Assembly: GCA_020438525.1 (NCBI GenBank)
Contig: JAGQUL010000085.1
Coordinates: 1-9,473, forward strand
Length of the DNA stretch: 9,473 nucleotides
DNA from: Thermoleophilia bacterium
GTDB lineage: Bacteria > Actinomycetota > Thermoleophilia > Gaiellales > SKUG01
Direction: 5' to 3'
The notes under the pieces: model-generated
Database searches by the model: none
What the model was told of the DNA's origin: nothing
What the model saw: only the letters and a program-made list of their open reading frames with translations
Program-made: the position numbers and the translations under genes
Shown here: in pieces, positions 6,423 to 9,473 of the stretch
How positions within the stretch are numbered: the stretch's first letter is position 1
Layout: the number at the start of each line of letters is the position of its first letter

Positions 6423-7042
6423 AACGGCGGTCGCTCCTCGTACCAGGTGCCGAGCGTGCGGAACGCGCGCCAGAACGCCTGCTTCGAGGCCGGGCGGTCG
6501 AGCGATTCGTCGATGTCGGGGCACCAGATCGCGTCGCACGCGTGCGTCCAGCGCTGGATCGTGCCGGGCTCGGCGCGCAGCCGGGCGGAGTCCGGGACGG
6601 CGAGCGCGTTGACGGTCTCGAGCGCGGGGTCGCCCATCACGACGAGCAGCTTCGGTTCGACGATCCGGATCTCGCGTACGAGCCAGCCGGGGCAGCGCTC
6701 GCGCATGCAGTCGGTCGGCTCCGATGCGCACTTGATGCAGTTGGTTCCGTACAGGTCGAGCGGATCGACGTCGAGCCGCTCGACGCTGCGTCGGATCGCG
6801 TCGCCGCTGCGCCCGTGGAAGGCGACTCCTTCACCGAGCTCGCTCGGCGTCGGGCGCCACTTCAGGAGCATCACGTCGGCGAGCGGGTGTCCGGTACCGA
6901 GCACGCGCAGGTCGTCGTCGTGCTCGCACAGGCCGCACGAGCCGATCTCGTCGCCGAGTTCGTGGATGTCGACGATCGCACGGTCCAGGTACTTCTGGAA
7001 GACCTGGTCGTCGTCGGCCCGATGCGGATGCAGGTGCGTCAT
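6419..7042 (-). CDS. Divergent uracil-DNA-glycosylase-superfamily Fe-S protein
   Basis: This 207-residue protein starts at ATG 7042, the only standard start downstream of the previous stop. It follows the family 4/5 UDG plan. CGLC (36-39) near the N-terminus, Cys105 in the TNCIKC segment (the VKC position) and Cys117 (RCPGWL) match the four cluster ligands. AFHGRSGDAIRRSVERL (74-90) matches the segment after motif 1, and VEPKLLVVMGDPALETVN (128-145) matches the conserved strand before motif 2. The catalytic motifs are not canonical: the GEAPG region reads LKWRPTPSELGEG (60-72), and HPS is replaced by CPDIDESL (174-181). Four further cysteines (102, 112, 169, 174) are present. It probably binds DNA or nucleotides through the UDG fold, but uracil excision should not be assumed. 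There is no Shine-Dalgarno; an inverted repeat covers that region. Confidence 0.8.
   Translation of the reverse strand: MTHLHPHRADDDQVFQKYLDRAIVDIHELGDEIGSCGLCEHDDDLRVLGTGHPLADVMLLKWRPTPSELGEGVAFHGRSGDAIRRSVERLDVDPLDLYGTNCIKCASEPTDCMRERCPGWLVREIRIVEPKLLVVMGDPALETVNALAVPDSARLRAEPGTIQRWTHACDAIWCPDIDESLDRPASKQAFWRAFRTLGTWYEERPPF
6434..6439 (-). promoter_or_regulatory. Possible Shine-Dalgarno GAGGAG supporting a CTG start at 6422
   Basis: GAGGAG on the - strand lies 11 nt before CTG 6422. It also encodes Glu-Glu near the C-terminus of the UDG-like protein, so it may be coincidental. The GTG at 6395 has no comparable site in front of it. Confidence 0.35.
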
Positions 7043-7049
7043 GCCCGGA

Positions 7050-7092
7050 CCGGATTCGCCATGGCGAGCCCCGAGTCCTGCCGCGAATCCGG
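7050..7092 (-). promoter_or_regulatory. Intergenic inverted repeat covering the ribosome-binding region of the UDG-like gene
   Basis: On the + strand CCGGATTCGC (7050-7059) and GCGAATCCGG (7083-7092) are perfect 10-bp inverted repeats with a 23-nt spacer, in which GGC/GCC (7063-7065/7080-7082) can add three more pairs. In the - strand transcript the 5' arm begins 3 nt after the stop of the PHP fusion gene, and the 3' arm ends 7 nt before ATG 7042. No T-run follows. It could limit read-through, protect the mRNA 3' end, or control access to the UDG-like start. A DNA operator is also possible. Confidence 0.5.
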
Positions 7093-7095
7093 CCT

Positions 7096-8934
7096 TCAGG
7101 GGCGGTCGGCGAGCTCCGCCGGCGGGCGCTTGGAGCGACCGGTGAGGTCGTTCACCCACTTGAGGCCCTGCAGGTAGAGCAGGCTCTTGGGTCGCTTGAG
7201 GATCTCGCCCTGGCCGAGTGCGAGCAGGAAGCTCTCCTTGTCGTCCCAGGCCGGCATGTGCACGGCGGCGGTGCCGAGCCCCTGCACGACGTGGGAGTCG
7301 GAGCCGGCGCCTTCGACGAGGTTGTACTTGCGTGCGAAGCGCTCCGCGTCGCGGTTGTACTGGTCGAACGGCAGTCGCGCGTTGTAGGTCTCGAATGCGT
7401 CGATCTCGTCGAGCGTGTCGCGGAGCAGGTGCACGTCGGGGATCGTGTGGAGGCGGTCGAACGGGTGCGGGACGTACACGAGCCCGTCCTGCTCGCGGAT
7501 CCGCGTGATCGTCTCGTGCCAGGTCAGTCCCGGCTCGATCCGCTCGGTGAGGAACAGCCCGATCACCTCGCCCTGGGAGGTCTTGACCTCCTCGCCGACG
7601 ATGACCTGGATGCCGTACTCGTCGGCGAGCTCGGCGCAGGCGAGCGCGCCCGAGATCTCGTTGTGGTCGGTGACCGCGACCGCGGTGAGGCCCACCTCGC
7701 GCGCGACGTGCAGCAGCGCGGCGGGGTCGGTCGCGCAGTCCCAGGAGTGGGAGGTGTGCATGTGCAGGTCGATGACGCAGTTCTTCTCGGATGCCGCGGG
7801 TGAGGCGATGTGGACCTGGATCCGTTCGTGCAGCCGGTCGTACTCGCGTACATGGTGCCGTGCGACATCGATGCTCGTGGGCATCGACGCCTCGAGCGCC
7901 GGCGCATCGAGCGCCTCGGCTACGAGCACGTGCAGCGCGTCTGGGTCGGGCTCGGGGGTTCCGAGCTCGACCACCGGCACGCCTGCGGCGCGCGCCTCGT
8001 CGGCCATCCGACGGTGGGTGCCGGGAAGCGACAGGAACGCACCCGCACCGGCGAACACCGCGTCGGCCTGCTCGCGGGTGTCGGCCTCCACGGCGAGCAC
8101 GCGCCCGCGAAGGCCTCGCGGTGTCGTGGGCCGATGGTGCGTTCCCCATCGCGAGAGCAGCGTGAGCGTCAGCTCGGGTCGGCTGTCGAGCAGCGGAGCG
8201 AGGTCGCGAACGAGCAGCCGGATCGCGGCGTCGTCGTCGTCGCCGCGCCCGACCACCACGACCGAGCCGTTGCCGCCGCGAACGGCGGAGCTCGTGACGC
8301 GCACCGGCAGCCGCGCCGGCTCGACGCGGTCGGCGACGAGCTCTGCGATCGCCTCGTCTGCCTCGCCCGTGTCGGGAACGATCCAGCGGTCGATGCCGTC
8401 GATCGTCCGCTCGCGCAGGGGACCCGCGAGGGCCGACGCGACTCCGCCACCGACCGGTCCGTGCTGGGTTGCGACCGTCAGTCCCGGCCACTGCTTGATG
8501 ACGAAGCGGACGAGGTCGTTCGCGAGCGGGTCGTGCACGTGGACGAGGTCGAACTCGTCCCGGTTCAGCAGCGCTCGCAGCGCGGCTCGGAGGCTGACCG
8601 AGGCCGGACCGACGGGCATCGGCAGCGCGACGAGGGGAAAGTCGTGTGCGCCCGGGGACTCGTGTCGAGATCCAGGTGCGGTCGCGGCGAGCGAGTGCTC
8701 CTCGAGCAGCGTCGAGAGCGACGCGCCCTTGGCAAGGTCGCGCAGCGCACGGCGGGTACGTCGTCGTGCGTCGGCACCGACGCCCGGTGCGACCACGACC
8801 GGCATCGGCGCGTCCTCGCCGGCCTCGCGCATGGCGACGAGCCCGTCGGCGAGCTCCGCGACGTGGTCGTTGACCGGATGCGGAGTCGACCATGCGTACG
8901 GGGTGGCGAGCAGGACGAATCGAGTATCTGCCAT
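7096..8934 (-). CDS. Fusion of degenerate GT-B glycosyltransferase-like domain and PHP phosphoesterase domain
   Basis: The protein has 612 residues from ATG 8934. Residues 1-375 look like a GT4-type GT-B fold. The N-terminal strand and loop VLLATPYAWSTPHPVNDHVAELAD (7-30) parallel PimA/MshA-type starts, FDLVHVHDPLAND (128-140) is a typical GT4 strand, and a second Rossmann half spans about 222-345. The donor-binding E-x7-E region is reduced to PGTHRRMADEARAAGVPVVE (304-323), with only the second Glu (313) left. The Gly-rich acceptor loop is replaced by HP, and the usual Arg/Lys pair after the second-domain strand is missing. Residues 386-575 are a PHP domain with complete metal ligands: His391 and His393 (DLHMHTSHS), Asp423-His424 (VTDHN), Glu448-Glu449, His490 (VPHPFD), Asp546 and His548 (GSDSH). 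Phosphoester hydrolysis is therefore the likely chemistry and the N-terminal half may bind rather than transfer sugar. Inositol-phosphate synthase is encoded next door. Confidence 0.88.
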   Translation of the reverse strand: MADTRFVLLATPYAWSTPHPVNDHVAELADGLVAMREAGEDAPMPVVVAPGVGADARRRTRRALRDLAKGASLSTLLEEHSLAATAPGSRHESPGAHDFPLVALPMPVGPASVSLRAALRALLNRDEFDLVHVHDPLANDLVRFVIKQWPGLTVATQHGPVGGGVASALAGPLRERTIDGIDRWIVPDTGEADEAIAELVADRVEPARLPVRVTSSAVRGGNGSVVVVGRGDDDDAAIRLLVRDLAPLLDSRPELTLTLLSRWGTHHRPTTPRGLRGRVLAVEADTREQADAVFAGAGAFLSLPGTHRRMADEARAAGVPVVELGTPEPDPDALHVLVAEALDAPALEASMPTSIDVARHHVREYDRLHERIQVHIASPAASEKNCVIDLHMHTSHSWDCATDPAALLHVAREVGLTAVAVTDHNEISGALACAELADEYGIQVIVGEEVKTSQGEVIGLFLTERIEPGLTWHETITRIREQDGLVYVPHPFDRLHTIPDVHLLRDTLDEIDAFETYNARLPFDQYNRDAERFARKYNLVEGAGSDSHVVQGLGTAAVHMPAWDDKESFLLALGQGEILKRPKSLLYLQGLKWVNDLTGRSKRPPAELADRP

Positions 8935-8947
8935 CGAACGAACTCTA
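8934..8947 (-). promoter_or_regulatory. -10 box for a probable leaderless PHP-fusion transcript
   Basis: TAGAGT on the - strand (8947-8942) fits TANNNT and lies seven bases before ATG 8934. There is no Shine-Dalgarno. It supports ATG 8934 over an in-frame upstream ATG at 9063, which would add 43 Arg-rich residues, run through the terminator hairpin and overlap the preceding gene. Confidence 0.5.
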
Positions 8948-8982
8948 CCGGTCGGCGTCACGACGGCGGCGTATCGAACGCG

Positions 8983-9020
8983 ACGAGGGGCCGGACCGCT
9001 GCTGCGATCCGACCCCTCGT
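8983..9020 (-). terminator. Hairpin terminator after inositol-phosphate synthase
   Basis: ACGAGGGGCCGGA (8983-8995) faces TCCGACCCCTCGT (9008-9020). The stem continues inward through 8996-8999/9004-9007 to a 4-nt loop at 9000-9003, 17 pairs in total. Two positions (8991/9012 and 8996/9007) are C-A mismatches in + strand RNA but G-U wobbles in - strand RNA, so the structure is tuned to the - strand transcript. It starts 23 nt after the stop codon at 9044. There is no clear U-tract, as is common in GC-rich actinobacteria. Confidence 0.75.
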
Positions 9021-9043
9021 GCGAGTTCCACGTGTTCCGACGA

Positions 9044-9473
9044 TCACGCGTGCGCGTGCGCACCCTCGTCGGCGCTCACGCCATCGGCGCTCGTGCTCGG
9101 CACGGCCACCGACGGAGTCGGCGTGACGCCGGCTCGGGTCTCGAGGTGGCCGAGGCCACCGTCCGCGCGCCGCTCCTCATGGATTCGATCCTCGACCGGG
9201 CGACCCGCCGGACCACCGGCGAGGAAGGCCTCGAGCTGCTCGCGCGCGATGTCGTCGTCGTGCTGCCACGGCGGCGACTTCATGAGGTACGCGCTCGACC
9301 ACTCGAGCGCACCGCCGATGCCGCGATCCTTGGCGTACTTGGCCATGCGGACCGCGTCGATGGTGATGCCCGCCGAGTTCGGCGAATCGACGACCTCGAG
9401 CTTGATCTCCATGTTGAGCGGCACGCCGCCGAAGGCCTCGCCCTCGACGCGGATGTGCGCCCACTTGCGATCC
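9044..9473 (-). CDS. ino1: Inositol-3-phosphate synthase, C-terminal part (5' end outside window)
   Basis: The last 142 codons are present, in frame from base 9472 to TGA 9046-9044. They contain the C-terminal signature of myo-inositol-1-phosphate synthase: AHIRVEGEAFGG, VPLNMEIKLEVVDSPNSAG (window residues 17-35), IDAVRMAKYAKDRGIGG, and SAYLMKSPP. The enzyme is an NAD-dependent cytoplasmic tetramer that converts glucose-6-phosphate to 1L-myo-inositol-1-phosphate. In actinobacteria this feeds phosphatidylinositol and mycothiol synthesis. The family normally ends near EQLEAFLAG; this protein goes on for about 55 residues that are hydrophilic and rich in Ala, Thr, Ser and acidic residues, ending in HAHA. 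A hairpin terminator follows, so the downstream PHP fusion gene is probably a separate transcription unit. Earlier domains, including the NAD-binding fold, lie beyond the window. Confidence 0.93.
   Translation of the reverse strand, partial: DRKWAHIRVEGEAFGGVPLNMEIKLEVVDSPNSAGITIDAVRMAKYAKDRGIGGALEWSSAYLMKSPPWQHDDDIAREQLEAFLAGGPAGRPVEDRIHEERRADGGLGHLETRAGVTPTPSVAVPSTSADGVSADEGAHAHA

Noticed and set aside
7810..9126. Long + strand open frame opposite the PHP fusion gene
   Set aside because: It has the composition of an antisense shadow and no recognisable motif. It also runs across the promoter and the terminator hairpin of the - strand genes.
1..9473. Search for CRISPR arrays, tRNA or rRNA genes, insertion sequences and attachment sites
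   Set aside because: No spaced direct repeats, tRNA-like cloverleaf sequences, transposase motifs or flanking repeats were seen. The window is nearly filled by the listed genes.

Overview
The window is GC-rich throughout and has actinobacterial features: a myo-inositol-phosphate synthase, a DrrA-type ABC exporter, GTG starts, and TANNNT -10 boxes placed at leaderless-transcript distance from ATG codons. From memory of families, not from a search, the divergent uracil-DNA-glycosylase-like protein, the glycosyltransferase-like/PHP fusion and the small polytopic membrane protein resemble proteins of Thermoleophilia (Solirubrobacterales/Gaiellales). That placement is tentative. Nearly all of the sequence is coding.

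Layout. On the + strand: the 3' end of an Ala/Gly/Pro-rich protein (2-256), a TrmA/RlmD-type RNA uracil-C5 methyltransferase (296-1816), and an FAD-dependent oxidoreductase (1836-3044) with its own Shine-Dalgarno 19 nt downstream. On the - strand, reading from the right edge: the C-terminal part of inositol-3-phosphate synthase (9473-9044); a strong hairpin terminator (9020-8983); a 612-residue fusion of a degenerate GT-B domain and an intact PHP phosphoesterase domain (8934-7096); a divergent UDG-superfamily Fe-S protein (7042-6419); a polytopic membrane protein with marks of a presenilin/signal-peptide-peptidase-like aspartyl protease (about 6422-5670); and an ABC exporter made of an ATPase (5652-4660) and two ABC-2 permeases (4663-3821 and 3824-3045). 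The two strands converge at 3042-3047, where the stop codons of the oxidoreductase and the last permease abut to form TGATCA.

How the genes work together. The exporter genes are joined by two ATGA overlaps and clearly form one transporter. The PHP fusion, UDG-like protein and membrane protein are co-directional. The first pair is separated by a 53-nt gap holding a 10-bp inverted repeat, and the second pair overlaps by 4 nt if a CTG start is accepted. Each of the three has recognisable ancestry but unusual active-site residues. The oxidoreductase and methyltransferase probably share a transcript. The most promising novelty is the candidate intramembrane aspartyl protease, followed by the fusion next to inositol-phosphate synthase and the UDG-like protein that has lost its canonical catalytic motifs.
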